Source of the DNA: Candidatus Ectomicrobium neotermitis
Lineage (GTDB): Bacteria > Elusimicrobiota > Endomicrobiia > Endomicrobiales > Endomicrobiaceae
Length of the DNA: 12,062 nt
Assembly: GCA_031283745.1 (NCBI GenBank)
Contig: JAITBH010000037.1
Span: 1-12,062 of the forward strand
Direction: 5' to 3'
Shown here: positions 5,957 through 12,062 of the stretch, one piece after another
Position numbering within the stretch: position 1 is the stretch's first letter
How the letters are laid out: the number at the start of each line of letters is the position of its first letter
Notes under the pieces: generated by a model
What the model saw: only the letters and a program-made list of their open reading frames with translations
Databases searched by the model: none
Told to the model about the DNA's origin: nothing
Translations under genes and position numbers: made by a program

Positions 5957-7450
5957 ATGAAAAAAACCATAGCCGTTTTTCTTTCTATTGTGTTTTTTGC
6001 ACAGAGTTTGATAGCGAGTATTTCGGTAACCCCTTACGGGGCTGCTGAAATAGTCTCGGGGAGTTCTTTCTTAATATCAACGGATAGGTTTTCAGCAATT
6101 GTTGACTGCGGATCTTTTATGGAGGAGGAGCAATTTTTTTATAACAAAAACTTTGAGATGACCCAAGAGTTAATAAATGCACAAGCGCTCATTTTGACCC
6201 ATATTCACAGCGACCACTTAAACAAGACACCGCTTTTATTTGCCGAAGGGTTTAGGGGGAAAGTTTATTCCACCAAAACAACGAAAGATTTAGCGTTAAG
6301 ATTTTTTAGAGAAGGACGTGGGTTTGAATACATCAAAAGGAAGTATTTTTGGGATGAGGGCAAAACTGCCCTTCATTGGCGTAAAGAGCACAGCAAAGCT
6401 ATCGCCCGACTTAAAACAACCCAAGATCCTAAAACGATAGGAGAGCTTTCTGGGACTTATAAAAAGAGTTTTTATTTGTGCAGAACATGTTTAAGGTATG
6501 AGGTTGGAGATATAGAAAAACATTTTGAGGTCTTGAGTTACAACAAAAAAGAAAAGCTCTTTAATAATTTTTACATAACCCTTGTTGACGCTAAACATAT
6601 ACCCGGTTCGGCGAGCGTTTTGTTTGAAATTGACGGCAAGAAAATATTGTTTTCTGGAGATCTGGGTAGCGGATTTTCAAAGCTTATTGGTCAAGCTCAA
6701 GCAGCCCCAAAAGCTGATTATATTTTTATGGAGACGACAAATGGAGCAGAGAATTTTCTTGATATGTCGGGCTTTGAGAGTTTTCATAAAGATTTGTCAA
6801 AAGCTGTTAGCGACGGGAAAACTGTGTGGATACCTGCTCTTTCATTTGATAGGACGCAAAAAGTCCTCTATGAGTTAAAAATAATGCAGGATGACGGAGA
6901 GTTGAGTAAAGACATTCCCATATATTCCATCTCTCCAAGTGCAAACAAAATAAATGAATTGTATCAGCAAGAGGCAGGTGCAGGCAGGGGCAATTGGTTT
7001 GTAAAAGAGGTGTATAAAAAAGGAGGGGTGCTTCCTAAAAATTTGTCTCTAAAAGCACCTAAAGTTTTGGGAAACATTATTTTGCTCTCCTCAAGCGGAG
7101 ATATGGATATGGGAACCTCAGCAACGATAGCAGAAAGACTTGTTGGGCGGGCAGATGTCTTTATAATGATAGTCAATTATGTGAGTCCTAATAGTTTAGC
7201 GGGGCAGTTGTTAGATGAAAACAATGAAAAGTATAAAGATGCAAAAGTTGATATTAAGCAATACCATATTTTTTCAGCCCATCCCGACTTAAATGGAATA
7301 TTAAAGTGGCTGTCTAAACAAAATAAAAATGTTCATATTTACTTAATACACGGGCAAAAAGACGACATAGAGAAAGTAAAAGATACTCTCCAAAAAAGAG
7401 GTCAGACAAACATTAACATCGCAGAAATGGGAAAAAGGATAGAGATATAA
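5957..7450 (+). CDS. exported beta-CASP metallo-beta-lactamase-fold hydrolase
   Basis: This 497-residue protein carries the full set of metallo-beta-lactamase and beta-CASP motifs: DCGSF (50-54), THIHSDHL with zinc ligands His82, His84, Asp86 and His87, HIPGSA (His214), FSGDLG (Asp235), ETTNGAENF with Glu259 (motif A), PALSFDRTQKVLYEL, SISPSANKI (motif B region), and SAHPD (His442) with LIHGQ (His465). Family members are mostly endo- or exoribonucleases of the RNase J/CPSF73 type. Unusually, the fold starts at about residue 22 after a 20-residue signal-peptide-like segment (MKK, hydrophobic core, SLIA), so the enzyme is probably exported. About 130 residues separate the two zinc-ligand regions, longer than I expect for short prokaryotic relatives, and include a CxxC pair (Cys175, Cys178). 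It starts 18 bases after argS with no clear ribosome site and ends two bases before the TPR gene. Substrate unknown. Confidence 0.88.
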   Translation: MKKTIAVFLSIVFFAQSLIASISVTPYGAAEIVSGSSFLISTDRFSAIVDCGSFMEEEQFFYNKNFEMTQELINAQALILTHIHSDHLNKTPLLFAEGFRGKVYSTKTTKDLALRFFREGRGFEYIKRKYFWDEGKTALHWRKEHSKAIARLKTTQDPKTIGELSGTYKKSFYLCRTCLRYEVGDIEKHFEVLSYNKKEKLFNNFYITLVDAKHIPGSASVLFEIDGKKILFSGDLGSGFSKLIGQAQAAPKADYIFMETTNGAENFLDMSGFESFHKDLSKAVSDGKTVWIPALSFDRTQKVLYELKIMQDDGELSKDIPIYSISPSANKINELYQQEAGAGRGNWFVKEVYKKGGVLPKNLSLKAPKVLGNIILLSSSGDMDMGTSATIAERLVGRADVFIMIVNYVSPNSLAGQLLDENNEKYKDAKVDIKQYHIFSAHPDLNGILKWLSKQNKNVHIYLIHGQKDDIEKVKDTLQKRGQTNINIAEMGKRIEI

Positions 7451-7452
7451 CC

Positions 7453-8607
7453 ATGAAAAAAACAATTGCCGACGATATAATGAAAAAAAATAAAAGCAGG
7501 TTTTCCAAACTAACAACCCCTGTAAAAATAGCCCGCACGCCTTTGTATAAAAAGAAGTTTTCTTTTGGTTTTAAGAAAGATTTTTCCAAGAATTTGAAAA
7601 CTAAAATTAAGGTCAAAGTCGACACAAATTTTAATGCAAGCGTTAAAGGGACAATAATTTTTGTTGCGGCTTTAGCGATATATTACCTTGCTATAAACCT
7701 ATACTACTCAGGCGAAAATTTTGCTCAAAAAGCTGATGAATCTTTTATGCAAGGCGACTATTTTAAGACTGCTCAGTATTACCGCAAAGCCATTTCTCTT
7801 AAATACACATCAGCCGACATATATGAAAAATACGGTATTTCTTTGATTAAAACTGGCAACTATGTTTTAGCCGAAAGCAACTTAAAGAAAGCCCTTGCCC
7901 TGTCTCCAGAAAGCCCGACAGCCTTATACAATCTTGCAAATGCCATGTATCTAAATGCCTGCTTAGTTAAGCTTTCTGACCCAAGCAATGACGAGGTTAC
8001 GGAGGCATTTATCGAGAGTGCATACTATCTGAAAGAAGCAATAAGGGTGGATCCTAAAATGAAAGAGGCATATGTTTTGATAGGTCTTTGTTATCGGGAG
8101 GTTGGTCAATATCAAGAGGCGCTGTTTTGGTATAACAAAGCGGTAGAATTATTTTCCAAAGTTGAGTTTTATAATTTGATGGGCCGCACCTTAGTGGAGG
8201 AGACAAAATATTCAGATGCCATTGAGGTTTATAGAAGAGCTATTGATTATGACAAAGACAGTTTCATCACCTACTATAATATAGGCGAGGCTTACACAAA
8301 AATAAACGACATAAATTCGGCGATGCAAAGTTATGAAAAGGCAATAGAATTAAATCCAGATTATGTTGAGAGCTATATAAAGATAGGCGGGATATATATA
8401 GACAATCAACAATATGAGGAAGCTTTGCAATGGTTTATAGAGGCTCTAAAAGTTAGACCTGAAAATGCTCAAGCCAATTTTTTTGCAGGGATAACAGCTA
8501 AGAGTCTAAATAGGACAAATGAAGCAGTGGAATACTTAAAAAAGGCAGCCTATTACGGTAATGACGCGGCAGTGAATTTGTTACAAAATATGGAAATTGA
8601 TTGGTGA
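7453..8607 (+). CDS. membrane-anchored tetratricopeptide-repeat protein
   Basis: The 384-residue product has a basic N-terminal region of ~65 residues, one hydrophobic helix (about 66-85, GTIIFVAALAIYYLAINLYY) and then about eight TPR units to the end. Typical TPR positions are visible, for example GQYQEALFWYNKAVEL (218-233), NIGEAYTKINDINSAM (276-291), YEKAIELNPDY (294-304) and YEEALQWFIEALKVRP (321-336). One repeat (about 155-202) is interrupted by a short insertion (LVKLSDPSNDEVTE). The strongly positive N-terminus suggests that it stays in the cytoplasm and the TPR domain faces the periplasm. TPR domains bind proteins and build complexes; the exported beta-CASP enzyme encoded two bases upstream is an obvious candidate partner, but that is inference. 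An in-frame ATG at 7480 is an alternative start; neither start has a strong ribosome site. Confidence 0.88.
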   Translation: MKKTIADDIMKKNKSRFSKLTTPVKIARTPLYKKKFSFGFKKDFSKNLKTKIKVKVDTNFNASVKGTIIFVAALAIYYLAINLYYSGENFAQKADESFMQGDYFKTAQYYRKAISLKYTSADIYEKYGISLIKTGNYVLAESNLKKALALSPESPTALYNLANAMYLNACLVKLSDPSNDEVTEAFIESAYYLKEAIRVDPKMKEAYVLIGLCYREVGQYQEALFWYNKAVELFSKVEFYNLMGRTLVEETKYSDAIEVYRRAIDYDKDSFITYYNIGEAYTKINDINSAMQSYEKAIELNPDYVESYIKIGGIYIDNQQYEEALQWFIEALKVRPENAQANFFAGITAKSLNRTNEAVEYLKKAAYYGNDAAVNLLQNMEIDW

Positions 8608-8614
8608 GGGATAA

Positions 8615-9013
8615 ATGTTTTATACGAAAAAATGGATCTTCTTTTTGTTTTTGCTGGCAGTTAGTTTTGTCTTGTATTATCTATTGAATAGTTTGTCTTA
8701 CGGTTCAATATCAGGTTTTGTTAGGCACTACTTTTTAGACAAAAACCTCCTGCATAATTTAGCACCTCTTGTTGACTTGATGAAAAGCCCGATAAGCGGT
8801 TCTATTTTTATTTTTGCAACTATTGCTTGTTTGTCTTTTGTGCTTTCTTTATTGCTGACATTGATGTCGTTGTATCTCTATTATAAGCCCCTCAAGCTTG
8901 TTAAAAATTCTCCCATTCCACACAACTTGTTTACAAAAAGATTATGGACATTATTTACTTTACTATCATATGCAGTAGCAGCCTCCATATTCTTTTTCTT
9001 AACGAAGTATTGA
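8615..9013 (+). CDS. small integral membrane protein with three predicted helices
   Basis: I do not recognise this 132-residue protein. Hydrophobic segments at about 7-28, 62-90 and 110-129 predict three membrane helices. The central loop (29-60) contains VRHYFLDKNLLHNL; the second loop (91-109) is Lys-rich (KPLKLVK, TKR) and probably cytoplasmic, which would place the N-terminus in the cytoplasm only if the first segment is inserted Lys-side in. No catalytic motif or signal peptidase site is evident. GAGGG (8606-8610), overlapping the stop region of the TPR gene, precedes the ATG by four bases. Its own stop TGA overlaps the next start as TGATG. The tight junctions on both sides tie it to the TPR protein and the exonuclease in one operon. 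Confidence 0.75.
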   Translation: MFYTKKWIFFLFLLAVSFVLYYLLNSLSYGSISGFVRHYFLDKNLLHNLAPLVDLMKSPISGSIFIFATIACLSFVLSLLLTLMSLYLYYKPLKLVKNSPIPHNLFTKRLWTLFTLLSYAVAASIFFFLTKY

Positions 9014-9594
9014 TGATTATGGAAAACATCAAACGTTTTATTGATCCCTTAAAGCCGCCGACTTTAGTTTATCTTGACATTGAAACCACGGGGCTGTATG
9101 CAAACAGTGGTGACAAAATTATTGAAATAGCTATGCTAAAGATTGACGGAAAAACCGAAGAAAAATACGAACAACTTATTAACCCCTGCTGTTTAATCCC
9201 GCCTGAAGGCTCAAAAATCCATCGCATTTATGACGATATGCTCAAAGGTGCTCCTTGTTTTAAGGACATCGCTCAAGCGGTCTTAAATTTTATCGAGGAC
9301 AATATTGTTGTGTGCCACAATGCATCCTTTGACCTTTCTTTTATTGTCAAAGAGTTGCAAGACAACTCTTTTGCCTGCGTCAAATTTCCTTATATAGACA
9401 CGCTTACGCTTGCAAGAAAATATTTTAATTTTCAATCTAATTCTTTAGGCGGGATAGCAAAAGCGGTTGGGATAGATGTTGGTGTAAGCCACAGAGCAAT
9501 GGCAGATGTTTTAACAATGTATCAGGTTTCAAAGTATTTGTTTTTTAATATTTGGAGGAAAGGTTTTGATGAAATTGAGGTAGGAATTTTTTAG
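9013..9594 (+). CDS. DEDDh-type 3'-5' exonuclease (DnaQ/RNase T superfamily)
   Basis: All four catalytic acids and the general-base histidine are present: YLDIETTGL (ExoI; Asp22, Glu24), CHNASFDLSF (ExoII; Asp107) and SHRAMADVL (ExoIII; His160, Asp165). The 193-residue length is that of a stand-alone exonuclease domain, as in DnaQ-like, RNase T-like or PolC-like proteins; no helicase or GIY-YIG domain is attached. Such enzymes remove nucleotides from 3' ends of DNA or RNA; whether this is the replicative proofreading subunit cannot be told from the window. I chose ATG 9013, which overlaps the upstream stop in TGATG (translational coupling); ATG 9019 is also possible. An earlier in-frame ATG at 8944 would add 23 hydrophobic residues lying wholly inside the preceding gene and is unlikely. 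A T-rich stretch without a clear hairpin follows. Confidence 0.87.
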   Translation: MIMENIKRFIDPLKPPTLVYLDIETTGLYANSGDKIIEIAMLKIDGKTEEKYEQLINPCCLIPPEGSKIHRIYDDMLKGAPCFKDIAQAVLNFIEDNIVVCHNASFDLSFIVKELQDNSFACVKFPYIDTLTLARKYFNFQSNSLGGIAKAVGIDVGVSHRAMADVLTMYQVSKYLFFNIWRKGFDEIEVGIF

Positions 9595-9796
9595 TTTTTT
9601 TCTCTTTTTTGGGGGTTTTTTGAGCAGTTTTTGCCACATTTTCTTTGTTTGACTTTTGATAGTTTTGTTTATATATTTTTGAGAGTTAATTTGCGTTTTA
9701 TCGACGACAGAACATAAAAAAACAGGAAATCAGACGGCACAAAAATCGACCACAAAAAGGCAAAAAGTAGGACAATAAAAACAGGAGGAAACGAAA
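9595..9796 (+). other. 202-base intergenic region: T-rich tail, promoter, A-rich leader
   Basis: The first ~90 bases on the + strand are very T-rich, with runs of six or seven T and one G5 run, but form no obvious terminator hairpin. The promoter sits in the middle (9649-9677). The last ~100 bases are A-rich and end in AGGAGG (9783-9788), eight bases before the next ATG. No small gene is seen. Confidence 0.6.
9649..9677 (+). promoter_or_regulatory. sigma70-type promoter of the basic-protein gene
   Basis: TTGACT (9649-9654), a 17-base spacer and TATATT (9672-9677) give a near-consensus promoter, each hexamer with one mismatch. Transcription would begin near 9684, giving a leader of about 110 bases before the ATG at 9797. 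The leader is A-rich; I see no known riboswitch in it. Confidence 0.7.
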
Positions 9797-10135
9797 ATGA
9801 CCTCATATGCAAAAATTCAGAAAGTGGGAATAAAAAGAGAAGTTGATTTCCTTTATTATATCGACGGGAAGGGGGATATAATGAAAACAGCGATGGCAAG
9901 AGGAGTTAAAAAAGGTGGAAGACAAAAGCAAAGAATTGCCAAGACAGGGATAAAAAAAGAAGTTGGTTTTTTATATTTCATAGACAAAGATGGAGACATC
10001 TCAAGAGCCAAAATGAGCCGAGGAAACAAGAGAAAAAAGCTTGTCGCTAAAAAGCCCGCAAAAACAAAAAAAGTTACAAAGAAGATTGTAAAAAAAGCAG
10101 GTAAGACAGTAACTAAGAAAACAAAAAAGAAATAG
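9797..10135 (+). CDS. small very basic protein: duplicated GIK-LY-ID-GDI motif plus histone-H1-like lysine tail
   Basis: The 112-residue product has two parts. Residues 9-36 and 49-76 are two copies of one motif, exactly 40 residues apart, sharing 17 of 28 identical positions: K.GIK.EV.FLY.ID..GDI....M.RG. From about residue 77 the sequence is almost entirely Lys, Ala, Thr and Val (KKPAKTKK, KKIVKKAGK, TKKTKKK), like the C-terminal tail of histone H1 or bacterial H1-like proteins such as HctA or AlgP. I recall short bacterial proteins with the same GIK..GFLYFID..GDI..A.MARG motif but know no function. Nucleic-acid binding is likely from charge alone; a role in nucleoid packing is inference. 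It has its own promoter, the best ribosome site in the window and an immediate terminator, so it is probably monocistronic and well expressed. Confidence 0.82.
   Translation: MTSYAKIQKVGIKREVDFLYYIDGKGDIMKTAMARGVKKGGRQKQRIAKTGIKKEVGFLYFIDKDGDISRAKMSRGNKRKKLVAKKPAKTKKVTKKIVKKAGKTVTKKTKKK
9821..9904 (+). repeat. internal duplication, copy 1 (residues 9-36 of the basic protein)
   Basis: This 84-base stretch encodes the first copy of the motif; the partner lies exactly 120 bases downstream. The identity is visible in the DNA as well (for example AAAGAGAAGTTG against AAAAAAGAAGTTG) but has drifted at many third positions, so the duplication is not recent. Confidence 0.8.
9941..10024 (+). repeat. 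internal duplication, copy 2 (residues 49-76 of the basic protein)
   Basis: Second copy of the motif, in the same frame and 40 codons after the first. It carries the form GFLYFIDKDGDI, which looks closer to the motif as I remember it from other bacteria than copy 1 (DFLYYIDGKGDI). Confidence 0.8.
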
Positions 10136-10164
10136 AAAGAAAAAAACTACTAATAAAAAATATA

Positions 10165-10204
10165 AACCTCGGAAGTTTATAAAAGCCCCGAGGTTATTTT
10201 TTTT
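10165..10204 (+). terminator. intrinsic terminator after the basic-protein gene
   Basis: AACCTCGG (10165-10172) pairs perfectly with CCGAGGTT (10188-10195) around a 15-base loop, followed by A and then eight T (10197-10204). It lies 29 bases after the stop codon. The T-run ends only ten bases before the smpB ATG. Confidence 0.88.
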
Positions 10205-10214
10205 GGATAAAGAT

Positions 10215-10697
10215 ATGACAAACAAAGATAACAGAAAGGTGTTAGCCTCAAACAGAAAGGCATTTCACAATTATCAAATCCTTGAAAAGATAGAAGCGGG
10301 TATTTCGCTAAATGGTTATGAGGTTAAATCAGCCCGTAATTCTAATGTCAGTCTTACCGACAGTTTTGTTCGGTTTGATAGCGGTGAGGCTTTTGCTGAG
10401 AATATCTTTATAGCCCCTTATGAATATATTTCAAACCATGTGCAGGATTATGATGTAAAGAGAAAAAGAAAACTCTTACTGCATAAGTCTGAAATAAACA
10501 AAATTTCTTCTAAGGTTAAAGAAAAAGGTTTGGCTGTAGTTCCTTTAGAGGTATACATTTCAACTAAAGGCAGGCTTAAAATTTTGTTGGGGATAGGGAA
10601 AGGAAAACACTCTTACGATAAAAAAGAAGTTCTAAAGAAAAGAGATGTAAACAGGGAAATGCAAAGAGAAAAAAATGTAAGGAAATTCAAAATTTAA
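10215..10697 (+). CDS. smpB: SsrA-binding protein SmpB
   Basis: SmpB binds tmRNA and brings it to ribosomes stalled on broken messages, mimicking the anticodon arm during trans-translation. The 160-residue length equals that of E. coli SmpB. Family signatures run throughout: NRKAFHNYQILEKIEAGI (13-30), GYEVKSAR (34-41), SLTDSF (46-51), FIAPYEY (65-71), RKRKLLLHKSEI (83-94), PLEVYISTKGRLK (110-122) and GKGKHSYDKKEVLKKRD (128-144), followed by the basic C-terminal tail that becomes helical in the decoding centre. ATG 10215 gives the normal length; a TTG at 10203 lies in the terminator T-run and is unlikely. Only a weak ribosome site (GGATAAAG) is present. No separate promoter fits between the terminator and the ATG, so expression must come from read-through or an unseen promoter upstream. 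The helicase gene follows after one base. Confidence 0.96.
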   Translation: MTNKDNRKVLASNRKAFHNYQILEKIEAGISLNGYEVKSARNSNVSLTDSFVRFDSGEAFAENIFIAPYEYISNHVQDYDVKRKRKLLLHKSEINKISSKVKEKGLAVVPLEVYISTKGRLKILLGIGKGKHSYDKKEVLKKRDVNREMQREKNVRKFKI

Positions 10698-10698
10698 G

Positions 10699-12062
10699 AT
10701 GACAAAAGACCAAGCACAAATCATTTCAGTTTCAGCGTCCGCAGGTTCAGGCAAAACTTATAACCTCGCAAAGAGATACATAGAGCTTATTTTTGCCGAC
10801 AATCAAATTAAAAATATTGTCGCTATAACTTTTGCAAACAAAGCAGCACTTGAAATGAAAAGCAGGGTCATTGAATACTTAAAAAAAGCAGCTCTTAACG
10901 TAGACACTCAAAAGATTTTTGACAGCTTAGATGATAAGCAAAACAAAAGCATTATGCTGTTAGAAAAAATATTAAACGATTATGACGATTTTAATATCAG
11001 CACGATAGATAGTTTCAAAAACAATTTATTAAAAGCCTGTGCCTTTAACCTCAACCTCTCTCCCGAATTTACAATCGAAAACAAATACGACGAATATTTA
11101 CGTTTTGCCGTCGAGGCTTTTGTTCGTAAAGCCAACAAAAACGCAGAGGCAAAAAAACTTTTGTTGGACTATTTAGACCAATACACTCTTTTTGAAAAAA
11201 ACTCATGGTTTCCAAAAGAGGATATTTTTAGAGAGACAAAAGGAGTTTTTAGCAAGAGTTCAAATTACGGAAAAGACATAAAAATCACCAAAGAGCAGGG
11301 AAAAGACGAGCCATTTTCATCAGCATCCAGCTTCAATTTAGAGTTTCGCAAGCTTTCTGATTCGCTCCATGATCTATCCCTCAGCCTCCTTGATCGCATC
11401 AAGGAATTGAACTTAAAAGTAGGCGACAGATTTATGAAAAGCCTTGAAAAATTTATAGCCGAGACAAACAAAGCTTGCCACAGCTTTGTTTTCTCGGCTT
11501 ATTTTTTAAAACCTGAGCTAAAAGGTGCCGACGGTGATGACAAAATAATTTCTCTTTGGGCAAGTATTTCAGAGGAAATAGAGGCACTGATTGACTTTAA
11601 TATGTCTCATTATTACAGCGTTTATCTGAGGCTTTATTCATTTATTATCAGAGAATTTAATTTGCAGACAAAGAAAAACGAGCTGATTTTGTTAGCTGAA
11701 ATAAACAGAAAAACCCTTTTGTTATTTGACACCGACAAGGTTCAAGTTCCTGAGGTTTATTATCGACTGTCGGAGCGATACAAGCATTTCTTGTTAGACG
11801 AATTTCAAGACACCAACTCGGCACAATGGATAGGGATAAGGAGATTTCTTGAGGAGAGCATTCCAAACGGGGGGTCTTTGTTTTATGTGGGGGATGTAAA
11901 ACAAGCCATCTATGATTTTAGAGGCGGGGATCCGCGAATTTTCCTAAACATTAAAAATGAATTTAGCCAATACAAATACGAGGAAAGAGTTTTAATCGAA
12001 AATTATAGGAGTCATAAAGCTATTGTGGACTTTAATAATTTCGTTTTTTCTAAAAGTAATTT
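10699..12062 (+). CDS. UvrD/RecB-like (AddA-type) superfamily 1 helicase, N-terminal part (3' end outside window)
   Basis: An uninterrupted frame of 454 codons runs to the window edge. SF1A helicase motifs appear in order: Walker A in SASAGSGKTYNLAKRYI (ASAGSGKT at 13-20), motif Ia ITFANKAALEM (43-53), the acidic pocket region DFNISTIDSFKNNLL, motif II DEFQDT (367-372), motif III with VGDVKQAIYDFRGGDP (397-412), and motif IV NYRSH (435-439). The ASAGSGKTY..A.RYI start and the long insertion before motif II are typical of RecB/AddA-like DNA-repair helicase-nucleases rather than short UvrD/Rep helicases. The C-terminal half, where a RecB nuclease domain might be, is outside the window, so the nuclease function is not shown. 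Its partner (AddB/RexB-like) may lie downstream. The start ATG follows smpB in TAAGATG, implying co-transcription. Confidence 0.9.
   Translation, partial: MTKDQAQIISVSASAGSGKTYNLAKRYIELIFADNQIKNIVAITFANKAALEMKSRVIEYLKKAALNVDTQKIFDSLDDKQNKSIMLLEKILNDYDDFNISTIDSFKNNLLKACAFNLNLSPEFTIENKYDEYLRFAVEAFVRKANKNAEAKKLLLDYLDQYTLFEKNSWFPKEDIFRETKGVFSKSSNYGKDIKITKEQGKDEPFSSASSFNLEFRKLSDSLHDLSLSLLDRIKELNLKVGDRFMKSLEKFIAETNKACHSFVFSAYFLKPELKGADGDDKIISLWASISEEIEALIDFNMSHYYSVYLRLYSFIIREFNLQTKKNELILLAEINRKTLLLFDTDKVQVPEVYYRLSERYKHFLLDEFQDTNSAQWIGIRRFLEESIPNGGSLFYVGDVKQAIYDFRGGDPRIFLNIKNEFSQYKYEERVLIENYRSHKAIVDFNNFVFSKSN

Noticed and set aside
8944..9012. Earlier ATG for the exonuclease giving a hydrophobic N-terminal extension.
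   Set aside because: The extension lies wholly inside the three-helix protein gene in another frame, has no ribosome site, and the TGATG start at 9013 gives the normal family N-terminus.
9629..9765. TTTTTGCC and GGCAAAAA as a long-range pair around the intergenic region.
   Set aside because: Eight bases in very T- and A-rich sequence are expected by chance, and the arms lie on opposite sides of the promoter so they would not share one transcript.
9684..9796. The ~110-base leader of the basic-protein gene as a riboswitch or protein-binding leader.
   Set aside because: It is A-rich with no stable stem that I could pair by eye and matches no riboswitch class I know.
9669..9899. 77-codon open frame on the - strand across the promoter and the basic-protein gene.
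   Set aside because: It is the antisense of the lysine-rich and T-rich DNA, has no ribosome site or family likeness, and overlaps a well-supported gene.
1..12062. CRISPR arrays, tRNA/rRNA genes, insertion sequences, phage genes or attachment sites.
   Set aside because: No regularly spaced repeats, tRNA-like cloverleaf, transposase or integrase motifs, or terminal inverted repeats were seen; genes are uniformly oriented with similar base composition.

Overview
The window is AT-rich bacterial DNA in which all twelve supported genes lie on the + strand, mostly in tightly packed, probably co-transcribed runs. Two genes run off the edges: a ComEC-like channel at the left and a UvrD/RecB-type helicase at the right. 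A signal-peptide-bearing beta-barrel-like protein ending in Phe, a second exported protein and strong AGGAGG-type ribosome sites point to a diderm, low-GC bacterium. The YjbH-like barrel protein and the overall style suggest Elusimicrobiota (Endomicrobium-like) or a neighbouring phylum. That placement is an inference from remembered family resemblance, not a search result.

Layout. (1) 1-972: C-terminal part of ComEC, without a recognisable metallo-beta-lactamase domain. (2) 965-4220: a promoter-like TTGACT-N17-TAAGAT, then a YjbH-like outer-membrane protein, accA (fatty-acid synthesis, apparently starting at CTG), class II fructose-bisphosphate aldolase, a strong hairpin, a small two-helix membrane protein, and an intrinsic terminator with a 17-bp stem. 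(3) 4283-9594: argS, an exported beta-CASP metallo-hydrolase, a membrane-anchored TPR protein, a three-helix membrane protein and a DEDDh exonuclease. Junctions are very short or overlapping, so this looks like one operon. (4) 9649-10204: a stand-alone unit with its own consensus-like promoter, a strong Shine-Dalgarno sequence, a 112-residue very basic protein and an intrinsic terminator. (5) 10215-end: smpB (trans-translation) and, one base after its stop, a RecB/AddA-like helicase.

How the genes may work together. accA and fba are core carbon and lipid metabolism; argS and smpB belong to translation and ribosome rescue. The less ordinary part is region 3. A beta-CASP enzyme (a family known mainly as cytoplasmic RNases) carries a signal peptide and sits next to a TPR protein predicted to face the periplasm, a small membrane protein and a DEDDh exonuclease. 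The lysine-rich protein of region 4, built from two 40-residue-spaced copies of one motif plus a histone-H1-like tail, is the other element worth attention. No tRNA, rRNA, CRISPR array, insertion sequence or attachment site was seen, and no gene-free stretch exceeds about 200 bases.
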